A DNA stretch of 64,000 bases from Monocercomonoides exilis (Eukaryota > Preaxostyla > Oxymonadida > Polymastigidae). The position numbers and the translations under genes were made by a program. Below are positions 11,476 to 23,584 of the stretch, piece by piece. Every line of letters starts with the position of its first letter. The first letter of the stretch is position 1. The DNA lies in the NCBI GenBank assembly GCA_001643675.2, contig LSRY02000003.1:1726001-1790000 (forward strand). Direction: 5' to 3'. The notes beneath the pieces were generated by a model. That model was not told where the DNA came from. It ran no database searches and saw nothing but the letters and a program-made list of their open reading frames with translations.

Positions 11476-12272
11476 ATAACAATACTTTTCAATTATTATG
11501 TTGTTCTCGCGTTTATACACAATTATTTGATGAAATTACGTATTTTGGATTTATTTATCATTATTTTACCCAAATTCTGTTCTTTCTGAGCATTCTTTTT
11601 GTAAGCATCTGATATTTCTCATTTTATTTATATTATGTGATCGCATTGTGCATTAAAAGGGATTCTTTCCTCTTGCTAGTTGAAATTTTCTTTTTAAGCT
11701 TCTGCTTTTTTGGATTGTTTTTGAAGCACATCGATTTTGTAACACCAATATTTATCAAGGTTTCTTTTTTTGCCATTTTTTGTTTTTGAAGAGGGAAAAA
11801 TCATAACAAAAATGAAAATGAAGATAAATACCACAAAAAAGTGATTGTCACTGAAACTTAATCAACTGCAAAATCTTCAAATTACAAATTAGGCATCATT
11901 CAAAATGATTCTCAACTTAAATACCAAAGTTTGATATTCTTAAAAACTCAATAAGAATATACAAGAATGAAAAGAGACATAACTGTGCAACAAAAACCAA
12001 AGCTTCAAAACAGGAAGAATTTGAATAAATCGAATTCTTCTTTTGAGTAGGAAAATAAAATAAATAATAAGAAAAATCAATTTTCTTAAAAAAGAATCAA
12101 AAAATTATCGAACGAAAAAACAAATTTCAAAATCATCTAGTGAAAATATTTGATTTCTAATAAAAATTTCTTCTTCATCCAATCATCCAAAGTGTAGTTT
12201 ATAAAAGCAATACCACTTTTATCTTCAACCTCCCTCCTCTATTCCCATACTCCCCTTTCTCTCTCTCACTCA

Positions 12273-12276
<4 letters not shown>
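11476..12276. other. Intergenic spacer between convergent reticulon and SCAR genes
   Basis: About 800 bp of AT-rich DNA hold the two 3' ends. No gene or RNA is recognisable. The last 80 bases are pyrimidine-rich and grade into the CT microsatellite. Confidence 0.4.

Positions 12277-12335
<59 letters not shown>
12277..12335. repeat. (CT)29 microsatellite abutting the SCAR stop codon
   Basis: This is an uninterrupted CT run of 59 bp. On the minus strand it reads GA and begins inside the SCAR stop codon (TGA at 12336-12334), so the SCAR 3' UTR starts with a GA tract. Confidence 0.95.
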
Positions 12336-12338
<3 letters not shown>

Positions 12339-14840
12339 CATCATCAAAGCTATCCGTGCTACTCGACACTGAGTCATCATCCCCGACAATCAGTGCCCGC
12401 ATCGTCTGCGCCTTCTCCAGCAGCGCCGACACGAGTGACTGCTTCTGCGGCGGGAGCTGTTTTTCTGCGATTTTCCGCTCCGAAGCAGGGCGCAGCTTCA
12501 CTCCGCGCTTGATTAACATCAGCGTCGCCAGCTGCGGGCTTAAGAGGCGGGCGGAAGAGAGAGGGTCTTTGGAGGAGGAAGAGAGGGAAGGATCGACTTT
12601 CTTCAGCTGCACACCTGCTTTGATCGATTCGGTGAGGCTGAGGCTGAAAAGAATAAAGAAATGAAGTGGATTAATTGAAGGCGGGGAGAAAAAATATAAA
12701 AGGAAATATATTGAGAATAGAAAATATTCAGAAAAACGAAAAGAAACAAAAAAAAAAAATATGAACAGATTTAGATGACAAATCAAGATTGAAAAAAAAA
12801 AAAATAAAACAAAATAAAATAAAAACAAACCCGATTCCAACAGCTCTCTGTACAGTCTTTGGTTTTGGTGCGACATTTGGAGCTTGAGGAACAGAAGATA
12901 AAGGAGGCGGAGGAGGGACAGTATTCAGCGGGGGAGGAGGAGGGATAGAAGAGAGAGGAGGCGCAGGAGGAATTGAAGGAAGCGGCGGGGCAGGCGGAAT
13001 GGACTGATTTGAGGCGGATGATTGAGAAAGAGGTGAAATGGAATCTGAAGAAGAAGAAGAAGAAGAAGAAGAGGAGGAGGAGGAGGAAGAAGAGGAGGAA
13101 GAAGGTGAAGAAGAAGAAGAAGAAGATGTTGATGACGTTTGTGGAAGTGGAGGTGATGATGTGAGTGAAGGTGGAAGAGGAGGTGCAACAGGAATTGAGG
13201 GAAATGGACTGACAGAAGGTGAATTTGAAGAAACATTTGAAGAAATCGCAGCGTTATGTGAGTTATTCGAATCTTCTGTGATTAAAAGCTGGTTATTCTG
13301 AGAAGAGGATTCAGAAGAAGAAGAAGAAGAAGGAACTTCCGAAACAGGAATAGCTGATAATTCTGCAGAGAGAGAAGAATTCAAAGGCTCTGGTTGTTGT
13401 TGCTGTTGTTGCCGCTGCTGTATATGAGCATCATTTCCAATAGAATTTGCTTCAGATGATTGACCTTCTCCACAAATGTCCTGTTGTTTGATATCATCAG
13501 CCTGCGAAACTTGAGAAGAAAGAGAGGATTCTGTCGTTTTCTGATCAGATTTTTGATCTGTTTCACGTTCTGTGCCTTTTTCAGAAGAGTCTGAAATTGG
13601 AGGAGAAGAAGATGAAACACTTTCATTAGTCCCGTTATCAGCTAACGAAGAATTGTTTGAAAGATCTCCATTTGTATCAGACGAGACAGGTATATTGCTT
13701 ATGCTGGAAATTTCGTTCTGTGTTGAATTTTGTTCAGAGTTGAGTGTTTGAATGGTTTGAAGCGAAGCATTTGGCATTTCTGGCTGTTGCGAATCCTCAG
13801 AGCGATTAACCGATGAACCGCGTGAAGGAGATTGCGTTGTATTGACTGACTGTGCAACTTGAAGTGGATTGCCTTGAAATGCGACATTCTGCTCAGATGA
13901 CACGTTGTTTGTGTTTTCTCTTCCGTTTGAATTGGATGAAATTGATGATTGATCTTTTTTGGTATTCTCGGATATGCTTATTGATGAAAGAGGCGGCTGC
14001 TTTTTAATAAGCGTTGGATCGAACGTGCGAATAGGCGAAGAAGGAATAGGTGCAGGAGAAGTTTGCGTGGCTTTCTTCTCTTTTGTTTTCGCAAGAACAC
14101 GGGGCTTTCTTTTATCCTTAGCTCGTTCCTTTTCTTGCTCTTCAACACCAGTTTGAAAGGATTCAAGCCAATGTGTCATGAAGTATCCAGGATTTGAGTA
14201 CTTTTCTGATAGATGAGGTAATGATTCCGGACGTTGATTTGAAGGAATTTCATCAAGAATTCGATCAATAACATGAAAATTTGGAGCAGGCTCAGCTGCT
14301 TCGTATAATGCCTGAATGCTTGGAGAGCGAGATTCAACTGTAAAAATATCGTCTGTGGACGATCCTACAAGAGAAAAAGGATTACCTATTAAATTACATT
14401 ATTGTGAAAATTGATTTTTGAGAAAACATCTAAAAGAAGCAAACATTCTTTAAAAGCAATTTCATCAAAGCCTATTCGATAAAAGACTTGTTGTATTGAT
14501 GGGATTTTTGCCTTTATTGCTTGAGTTCGTTCTGCAAGGTTTGTTATTGATTCAGAAAGATTTTTAACTTTTTCATCTATTGTACTCGAAAGATGATTCT
14601 AAAGTTTATCATTTGTCATAAATTAATTTAAAATGCAAATGCGATGAAATGTTATTAAACACAAACAAAAATTCCAGCAATCTGTTGAATAGCAAGCAAA
14701 ACATTACAATAATCAGTAATTTCAATAGCTTCTCCAATAGTTGAATCAATTTCCTGATCCTTCAACACAGTAGATTCAACTTTTTGAGAACCTGATAACG
14801 ATGGTCCAGAGGCCACCAGAAGATGAGATAATTGAGTCAT
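12334..14840 (-). CDS. SCAR/WAVE actin-nucleation promoting factor (4 exons)
   Basis: Activates the Arp2/3 complex to build branched actin. Minus exons 14840-14667, 14598-14445, 14385-12831 and 12643-12334 join without frame conflict to 730 residues (introns 68, 59 and 187 nt). The N-terminal SCAR homology domain shows the heptad helix IDEKVKNLSESITNLAERTQ. Next are IPSIQQVFYRIGFDEIAFK, SPSIQALYEAAEPAPNFHV and the typical KYSNPGYFMTHWLESF, then a basic KERAKDKRKPR. A long Ser/Thr/Asn/Gln-rich linker follows, then stacked proline runs at residues about 574-614 (PPAPPLPS, PPPPPLNT). A WH2 motif (LTESIKAGVQLKKV), a second WH2-like ATLMLIKRGVKL, a connector (LVSALLEKAQTMRALIV) and an acidic tail (SSSTDSFDDE) complete it. 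The tail lacks the usual Trp; Phe occupies that area. Confidence 0.82.
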
Positions 14841-15074
14841 GGATCAAAAATTAATACGAGTTATAGGAGGTATTTTCAATAAAAAATAATAAAATAAAAA
14901 TAAAAAAAATAGTTCAAAATATCACAAAAATATCATAAACAACTCAAAAATGAAAATCTCGTATATTTTATAAAGAACTCTTAATAACTATTTAAACACG
15001 CTAAATTTATAATTGGAGGTAACAATAGCAAATTAAGAATTATCAATACACTCGAAAAAAATAAAAATACAAAA

Positions 15075-18000
15075 TCAAGAAGAATGTTTGCAACAAGTTG
15101 TAAATTTAACATCACTGTACAAGTATTTAAAGGGGTTCTCAAATAAACAATCATCTTCGGATTCGGATGAGTCCTTTTCAGAGAGTGGATGATTGGTTTT
15201 CAAAGAATTAGAAGGAAAATATTTGTTGCTCTTTCTGTTATTTGGAACGGAAAATTCATTTTTCGCAAGAGAATTAGCTCTGCTTCTCAAAAACATCTTC
15301 TCCTTTTCTCCGCTTTCGACGTTTGTCACATCAACCTCCACATCGTCTGTATCGTCGCTGTCTGAACAGAAGCCTTCATTCTTCGTTTTGTCGCATCCCA
15401 ATTTGCTTTCCTTCTCTTCTCCTTTATTCTGCAACTGCACTGGATTCCCCTTTGACTGCCTTCCCTTTTTGCGTTTCTCCTTCCACTTGAACTTGATTTC
15501 GCGCGCCTCCCACACAAACCGCGACGGCGGGCGGAGGGACTCGTAGAGATGAGAGAGAGGAGAAGGGTCGGACAGGAACGAATGTCCCAGCAGTGGAAGC
15601 TTCATTGCTTCAGAAACAGCAGAGGGTACACTTTCGGGATAGCACGGAGTGAGGCTGAAGTGGGAGACGACGGGGTAGATGTGAGAAGGCTGAGAGGAAG
15701 AGGGGGAGCATATAGAGGAAGAGGAGGAAGAAGTGGAAGAAGCTGAGATTGTTGGAGAAGATGATGGTGTTGGTGAAGAAACAGGAAGTGAGGAGGAAGA
15801 AGAAGAAGAAGAAGAAGAGGAGGAGGAGGAGGAAGGAAAAGCAGGAGAAGAAAGAGAAATTGCATTTGAAATAGAGTTTGAGGAAGAAAGCTGAGAATCA
15901 TTTGTGTGTGTGGCAGATGAAGAATGCAAGTGAGAAGAAGGTTGTGATGTGGTGGAGGAATTCAAAGGAGAGGAAGGAGAGGAAGAAGAAGGAGAGGAAG
16001 AAGATGAAAGAGATATAACAGAGACGGATGTGAAAGTGTTTGCTTCAGAAGATGATTTAGAGGAAGGTGAAGATGAAGAACTGTTTGAAATGTTCAGAGA
16101 AGAGAAGGAAGAAATAGAAGAAGAAGAAGAAGAAAGAGAAGAAGAAGAAGATGATGATGAAGTGTGAAATGAAGAAGAAGTGAATGATGTTGCTGTACTT
16201 GCAGACGCAAATGTTGAGAAAGTGAATGGTGTTTCGATAATTTGCTGCTGAATCCTTCTTCGATTTTTGATTTCAGGCAGAAAATCTGAGCAAAGCGTGG
16301 TCAGAATCGTTACAGGCCTATTCTTCTCTTTTGTTGTTTTCTTCTTTTCTTTTGCTCCTCTTTCTTTCTGAGCCTTTCTAATGTCTTTGTCAAATCCATC
16401 TTCCTCTTCCTCTTCCTCCTCCTCCTCTTCTTCTTCATTTTTCTCATTATCGATGCATTTATCTGTCAGACACAACGATCCCTTTTTATCTTTATCACTC
16501 ACAAACTCATTTGCACTCCTCTTCTCATCCTTCTTCTCTCCCTTCCCTTCCTTCCCCTCCTTCTCCCCACCCACTCGAATCCCCTGGCTAGCCACATACG
16601 CTGCATAGTTCAGAAGGATGCTCTGTGGCTCAAACACATCCCTCGTCGCTGACACGCTGCTGCTTGCAAACACACCTGCATTGCCCAATCTGCTCTTCCC
16701 GAGAATCGCACGAGGGATCGGCACAGTTACAAGCGGTGGCAGCGAGAAGGAAGAAATAGAAGAAGAAGAAGAAGGAGAAGAAGGAGAGGAAGAAGACATG
16801 TTTGATAAAGAGGCACAGCTTGGGCTAGTCATATCGAAGGACTTCTGCGTGATTGAAGAGGAGTCTGTGGCAGGAGATGAAGGAGTGAGTGGCTTTGGAG
16901 GAGTTCCAACAAGAACAGAAGGGGCAGACAATTGCGTGTGTGGCAAGGGAGAAAAAGGAGGAGTAGCAAATGTTGAGGAGGCTGTGATGTTTTGAGTGTG
17001 CAGCTGGGCAGATGAGAGCGTGCTGCCGAAAGAGTAAAATGTTTGCTGCTGTTCATCATTTTCATCACCTCCTTCTTCTCTTCTCCTGTCCCTCCTCCTC
17101 CTTTCTGTTGCTTCCTGTGCAAGCCCTGTGTCGAAAGCGTCAATTTGCGATGTGCAAAACTCGTCTTTCTGTTTCGTCTTCGTCTTCGCCTTTGGCTCTT
17201 CCTGCTGTCTTCCTTTCCTCTCCTCTGCACTCAATTTGCTTCTGAAATCCACCTTCTTTGCCTCTTCCATTTGAACTTGAACTTCTCTCTCTTCGCTTCT
17301 TGGAGGTGTCATAAAGCGAGCTGATGAACGCAATGTGCCTTGAAGCTCCTTCCCTCTTCCACCGCCATTTCTCATTCGATGCCCATTCGCCTCATTCACG
17401 CTGTTCAGCACAGCCGGAGCGCGGAAGCCGTACGAAGTGCTGAAGCAGAGCGGAATGCGCCTCTGGGGAAGAGGAAAACAGTTCAAATGCACATTCAGCG
17501 AAGCTGCAGAATGCATTGATTGCGATGATGATGATGATGAGAATAAAGAAAAAGGAGGAGGATGGGAAGAAGAAGAAGAAGAAGATGAATTTGAAAAAGA
17601 GGAGGAAGAAGAATTAAATGGAGAAAGAGAAGAAGAAGAATTAGAAGAAGGTGAGGAAGAGGAACAGGACGATCTGTTTGAAGACAGAGGAATCTGCGGG
17701 ATCTGGACAGAGCCAGATATTCCATCTCTGTCCGCTGAAAGAGAAATGTCTGTCTTGTCTTGCCCAGCCAAAGAGCTGCCCATGCAATCAGAGCGAGGCT
17801 GTGCAGATGGTAAGGGAGGAGAGCATGCTGCATAAGGGAGTGGTAACTCAGCAGGAATTTGTGCTGGAAAGCGGGGATCGTTGGCTGTATGTGTTTCCTG
17901 CTGCTTCCCCAGCGACTCAATAAACCGCCTCTCTCGCTCTGCAATGGGGATTGCTGGCGCCTCTGATCCGATCGGTTGCAAAGAGGCTGATGACACAGCA

Positions 18001-18921
18001 CGCCGAGCACCTGCTAGGCTGAAGAAGCCAGAAAGAACACGCCCAACAAATGATTGAAGCCTGTGTTGATGAAGCGAAAAGAATGTTGTTTGCCAAGCAC
18101 CGAAGAAATACAGAAAATAGCAACAGAAATAACAAACGAGTTGACAAAAATATCAGTTAAAATAAAATGACAAAAATGCAAACCACTCCAAGTTTTCTCT
18201 ATCCACGGGGTAATTATCATAAGTCCCAAGAAATAGTTTGAAGCGTCCTTCCAATTCAGAACAAAACGAAGGAGCACATGCTTTCAAATTCATCTGGTCA
18301 CGACAGTACAAACAGCAAGTGCACACACAAACACAAAATATTAGTCAAAATAGAAGTCCTTAAAAACATTTTTATAAAAAAAAAATCTCATCACACATGC
18401 AATAACTCCAATTGATGGCTCAGAAAACGAATGTTGTAATCCGAATAGCTCTCCAAAAAATGATTCGTGAGTGTCATCGAAACAGATTCGCAGATTCCAA
18501 TAACTTGCATGAGCTGAGGAAGAAAGACAAGATAATCTGTAATTGGTTCGAATCAATCAGTTCATAATTAATTTCACAAACTTTCGATTTTGCCTCCTCC
18601 GGCAGATGACGACCCCCCTAAAACTGTGGGGAATATTCCATTAATCTTCCATGTTCGGAGTCCTTCTTCTCTGCTGCTAAAGCCCCCGCCATTTGTCACA
18701 AGCCAGATAATATCATCTGAAATATCTTTCTTCGTCAACTCAAGCTTCGGCTCCACTTTCAAGTTTTGCTTCACTCGCAGATAATGAAGCTTTAAGCTCA
18801 GAGGAAAAATCTCTTTGAAAGGCTGTCCCGAATTTATGCACCAATAAATCCCTGAATCCCTTTCCCGCTCATGGCTTCCTTCTTTCAAACGCTGATCAAA
18901 TTTTCTACGCGGTTTTGGCAT
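15075..18921 (-). CDS. Large Ser-rich protein of unknown function with conserved-looking N-terminal region (4 exons)
   Basis: Minus exons 18921-18582, 18513-18395, 18293-18172 and 18018-15075 join with matching phases (1, 0, 2) to exactly 1175 codons including TGA; introns are 68, 101 and 153 nt. Joining reveals a non-repetitive N-terminal region of about 200 residues. It contains IYWCINSGQPF, IIWLVTNGGGFSS, YWNLRICFDDTHESFFGELF and FKLFLGTYDNYP, ending EWFAFFLAGARRAV. It looks like one folded domain, but I do not recognise it. The remaining roughly 970 residues are Ser, Glu and Lys low complexity with acidic stretches (DDTDDVEVDV) near the C-terminus and no membrane segment. Opposite-strand poly-Glu frames are shadows of the poly-Ser tracts. 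It is upstream of, and co-oriented with, SCAR. Confidence 0.7.
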
Positions 18922-19504
18922 TGCGTATTATCTTCAAAATTCGTTAAAAGAATTTTTGATAAAAACATTGTTTTGCATTATATCCACCAAAAAGGGGAAA
19001 AAAGAAAAAAAACATCATATGAGACATCAACAACAAGAAAACAAATGTTTTCAGTTATAGGAATGGAAAACAAATAAAAGACTTACGTTTTCAGCAAACA
19101 ACGGTCAGTTCACAAAAGGGCTTGTCAAAAAAATCTTTGGATGCAAAAAAGAGTGAAAAATACATAAATAATGGTACTTCATATTTTTATTGGTGTTATC
19201 CTCTGACTGGTCATTTTTTAATTGAGATATCTATTTTTAACAAAGTGCAATGAAGTTATTTCAAAACATAAAACATTCAGAAACAAAAAGAAAAGAAAAT
19301 TTTTTTCTACACTCTTTTTTAATATATTTGAATTATAATAATTTACAGATTATAATTGTTAAAACAGAATTCCTTTTCTAACTTATCGTTTCAACAACCG
19401 TCATAAAAATGAACAAAGCTAGAAAAATCTAAAGACATTTCATTCAAACTGAGACCTGATTACAGTTAAAAAATTACTTTTGTTTTTGTAAAATCAAATT
19501 TCAG
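18922..19504. other. AT-rich intergenic spacer before the beta-helix gene cluster
   Basis: It contains the divergent promoters of the Ser-rich gene and, probably, an unseen first exon of beta-helix gene A, whose visible reading begins at a 3' splice site at 19502-19504. No other structure is recognised. Confidence 0.35.
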
Positions 19505-20750
19505 GTTCACTTCAACCAACACCAATTCAATCCCCTCCTTCTCTCTTCACTCATCTCTCTCCATCCACTCATCCATCTTCAAACACACCCACAACCCCAT
19601 CGATGGTGCCATCCTCCCTTCCCTCAACAGCCCATCCACATCCATCTCTGCCTTCAACACCTCTTTCCTTCGCCAAACACGCTCTTCATCAAATGATCCT
19701 GTGAAATATATTGGATCTGAATCTCAACAAGAGAAATTAAAAAGATTGTCCTTTATTGAATTGAACAGCTATCTCTTTGAGTGGTGCGAATGGAATAATT
19801 CAAATGGAGGAAATGATTATGGAGGTGCTCTAAAAGTCAACTGCACGAATGCCAATCTCACAATCACTTCTTGTTCATTCAATAATTGTTCAACAAATGG
19901 ATCCAATGGTGGAGCGTTATACAGTTACTGTTTGCAAAATGAGAATATTGCAAAATCCAACTTTTCAAACTGTTCTGCTCCTCATGGAGGAGCAATTTGC
20001 ATTGATGGTCGGCAATCATCTTCCGTATATTCATTTTCTGATAACAGAGTGGAAAATTGTTCAATAACAGGAACCATTGGAACAGGATGGTATTTCTATA
20101 TTGAAAATTTTTCTTCAAACGGTCAATTCTTGTTCACCAAATGCAAGTGCTTCTCAAATTCTGGTGGTGATTCAACAGGTTCTCTCACATTCAATTGGCC
20201 TCCACAAAATAAACCAAGCCAGTTTTCAATCGTTGAGTGTCAGTTCATCAATAACAAATTGACAAGTTCATCAACTTCATGGGGAGGTGCTGCAATGTTT
20301 TTCAGAGACACATATTCCTGGATGAATGGAAATAAATTCATCACATTCTGCTTCTTCGATGGCAATACAGCAATAAATGGAAGGGGAAACGATGTGTTCT
20401 TTTACGGAAGTGATATCACCCAATCTCCATTCCAGCAATGCGGCTCAACAACCCTATCGAAAAGGGTGTATAATAATGGAACAGCTGAAAACGCTGAATA
20501 CAACAGTTGGCTTCCAATCATCAACCAGAACAAAATAGTTTCAAATGGTGGAAGTGATGCTGATGCCTGTGGCAAAGCACAGCAAAGCCCATGCGCCACA
20601 GTGGAGTATGCTCTCGGATGCATTGCTCCCTTCAGTGATGCCTCCCTCTCCCTTCTCGTCTCCTCTTTCACTCCCACAAACACTCTCACATTCTGCGCGG
20701 TCGATACAAAATTCACTGTATGCGATATTATTTATCTAATTCTCATATAA
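19505..20750 (+). CDS. Right-handed beta-helix (pectin-lyase-fold) surface protein module, copy A, partial
   Basis: The frame is open from a 3' splice site (CAG at 19502-19504) through FKHTHNPIDGAILPSL to TAA 20750. The body is built of imperfect beta-helix rungs: LTITSCSFNNCSTNG.NGGAL, SNFSNCSAPHGGAI, FTKCKCFSNSGGD, VECQFINNK and FCFFDGNTAINGRGNDVFF. This Cys/Gly/Asn pattern is typical of the large surface-protein families of oxymonads and other metamonads. It then reads DADACGKAQQSPCATVEYAL, the junction motif also seen in the giant genes at 51-61 kb. So A is an N-terminal module of the same family. A GTATGC at 20707 is a good 5' splice site, and the gene probably continues into an exon I cannot place. 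Substrate binding or enzymatic activity is unknown. Confidence 0.6.
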
Positions 20751-21343
20751 ATTTCTTCTAATCCTGATGGCTTTTCATTTCACTTTGCATTCATGAATTT
20801 TCATCTTCTTTTCAACAAGAGAACATATCATCACTTTTCTTTTGAGAAGTCTAACATCGGATCGCATTAAACATATTTCTTCGATATTTCCTCTTCGAAT
20901 TTCTCCTTTTCATCAAATGCAAATTCCATTTGTTGCTTTTAGGAATCATCTGCTTCCCTTTCTTCAATCATATTCGAAGGTTTTTCAATTATTAAATTTT
21001 ACTCAATTTTCTTATTTCAATGTGTTTGTATCCGATTCGCTCAACTATCTCTTTGAAATTTCTCTTCAAATAACACTTTTCTTCAAAATTGATTTTCCTC
21101 TTTATTTCATTTTCAACTATTTGTTGTGGTTTCGCTGCTGTGAAATCTACCGAATGCCATTTTTGGAACCCAGCCATTCCAAACAAAAATAGCCTCATTG
21201 TCCTTTCCTTTTCACTTCAGATGCTTCAGCCTCCTAATGAAAAAGTCAGAATCATTTTCTTGCTGATTGCTTGTCTTCTCATAAGCTTTTCTCTGCAAAA
21301 AATAGAATCGTTTCCGTTGACATATTATTTCAGCTGATATTCA
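20751..21343. other. Spacer downstream of beta-helix copy A
   Basis: Pyrimidine-biased AT-rich sequence. A CTTTTAG at about 20937-20943 could be a 3' splice site for a continuation of gene A, but the following frame shows no beta-helix motif. Confidence 0.25.
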
Positions 21344-22006
21344 TTATTTGAATAAGTATTTCTTTGTATCTTTCCAAATCGCAACGATAGATGAGGTCTG
21401 GCACTGAATTCGATGGGAGTTGAACGAACTGAAAAAAATAGTATCATTTTTAATTCGTTCATCGAAGAAGGCGTTGAAGAAGAAAAGAAGGATCACGATT
21501 GTTGAAAGGAAGATAGATGCTGTGTGAATGTGCGAACGTATGAGGAAGAACGAGGTCAAAGAAGAAGAAGAAGAAATTGAAGTTAAAGAAGAAGAAGCAA
21601 ATTTTGAGCGAATAAGATTTTGTGTGTTTTTGGCCATGCGATTCATAACAGGCGTGCTTGTCGCTGAATAAACAGGTGAAGTGTGAGAAGGCGAATCTTG
21701 TGTTTGTAAATCAAGAAATGAGGAAGATGGTTGATTGAATGAAGGAGGATTATCAGAAGACGACGATGATGAAAAAGAAGGAAATGATGTGGAAGAAGAA
21801 GATGCAGTTGAGAAATGCGAAAACAGTCGAACAATATTTATGAAGAAGATAATGAGAACGCTTTGCGTGATGTTGTTGGTTGGACAAAACGTCTCGCTTG
21901 ATGCATTAACTTCACATTGGTTAGAAAAACTCAATCACAATATTTGTGACGAACAGATTGTGGAAATCAATCTTGCTGTATATTTCCAAAGGCAATTGAA
22001 TTTCAT
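21344..22006 (-). CDS. Hypothetical Ser-rich protein with two hydrophobic segments (possible 2 exons)
   Basis: The main frame (ending at 21344) has no ATG near its 5' end. ATG 22006 (MKFNCLWKYTARL) joins it in frame if a 42-nt intron ending CATCAAG is removed; that join is my inference. The product is about 200 residues. It has a hydrophobic stretch near the N-terminus (VLIIFFINIVRLF), poly-Ser, then a clear membrane segment (ASIFLSTIVILLFFFNAFF) and a short tail. No family is recognised. An acidic plus-strand frame over the Ser tract is a shadow. Confidence 0.35.
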
Positions 22007-23584
22007 TTTGCGATTTCCTCTCCTTTCTCTTCAAAAATAGAAAATGTTGATTTTTCTCGATTTCCATTCCCTTCTTCCATTCAACCCCCAAAATCATCAG
22101 AAAATATCAATCCCCTCCTTTTCTTCACCTTTCCCTGTCTCTTCCAAAAAAACATTCTTCTCCTCTCATAAAAGTTACCCCCTTTTCATATGAACATTTC
22201 TCAATTTCCCTCTTCTTTCCAGCTTTTGCCCTCTTTTCCTTTTTTTCAAATTCCATTTCTCCAATCACCAATCAGTCCTCTTTCATCATCTCCAACCACT
22301 TCTCTACATATTTACTATATTATCTTCTCCAAATCTCCACCCACTCTTCCCCACCCCTTTGTCTCAGAATTTCTTTCATTCAAAAACACCTATTGAAATA
22401 TTAACATTCAAAAATATACTCAACTCTCACCCCCTGCTACAAATAATATTCTTCCATCTCTTCTCTGCCCCATATCCCTCATGTGCCTGGTGTTGATGAG
22501 ATAGACATCAAATATTTCTTTTGGTGATTGAGAATATTATTAAAGGAGATGATCATGCCAAAAACAGAAAAACACATCTGGACATCAATCGCACTGCGGG
22601 TTGGTTGAGAAGACCCCCCAGTGAGATACACGATGCATTTTGTGGAGATGCATTCCATGCCGCAACTTGACCATTCTGAGACTGAAATGAAGAGATTGAA
22701 TTTTTGGAATGATGATAGCTGTGGAAATGAGTGTATTTGACAAAATACAATCGATGCGCAGTTTGACATTTATTTATTTTTCTATATATGAATATTTATC
22801 TGTTGAATGTTTTTGTGTTGTTTTCAGGGCAGGAGGTGGAAATGAATGAAAATGAACGAAAGCGGGATATCTCATTGTGCAGGGTGGCTATGGAGTTGGG
22901 AGAGCGAATTCATATGGAAAGTTCCCAGGATGAAGGGATTGGGGAGGGAATTGGAGATGATATTTTCAGACGCAAAAACAGGACATTTTTCAATGATGAG
23001 AATGGAATTTGAGCACGATGCATAAATCTCACATTTTTCAGAAGGGAGGGAAATCGATGCATTTGATGGAGAAACAACTGATGGAAAGGATTATTTGCGA
23101 ATCAGATGATGAAACATTCGAAAAAGGAAGGAATAATGAAATTTTATTGAGGGGAAACAGGTGCCAATAGGATAACATAGAGTAATTGACTGAAAAATGT
23201 TTAGAAGGTTTGATATTGATATTTATTTTGAAGTGATTATTATTTTGTTTTAAGAATGCTGAAAGAATGAAGGATTAGATGGCTTTGAAGAAGAAAAGTG
23301 GGAAAGAAAAATAAAGAGAGAGATGAAATTCGATATTTCGAAGATGGCTTGCATTGTGCTTTGACAAATAATTATTTTTGAGGAAAGACGATTTTTTGTG
23401 AAATAAGGGGAAGTGAAAAAGGAAGAGATGGAATGAAAAAGAGATTGACGCGTGCTTTGTATTTTTTGTTGGAGAGAGAGAAAGAGATTGAGCTGAAAAT
23501 GAAAAAGGATTCAGAGGCTATTGTTTGCAAGAAGAAAAAGGAACATAAGAAGAGAATTTCAATGAATTTCTCCGTTGGTATTAA
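22007..23584. other. Gene-poor stretch with strong strand composition asymmetry
   Basis: From 22.05 to 22.47 kb the plus strand is very pyrimidine-rich; from 22.8 to 23.55 kb it is purine-rich. Short frames exist on both strands, but none has a recognisable motif or splice context. It could be remnants of beta-helix gene flanks, but I cannot show this. Confidence 0.3.

Noticed and set aside
12973-17835. Plus-strand poly-Glu frames over SCAR and the Ser-rich gene
   Set aside because: They are shadows of poly-Ser and poly-Pro tracts; the minus frames splice correctly and, for SCAR, match a family.
18541-18560. GGTTCGAATC resembling a tRNA T-loop
   Set aside because: There is no acceptor stem, anticodon arm or paired partner around it; it lies in a 68-nt intron of the Ser-rich gene.
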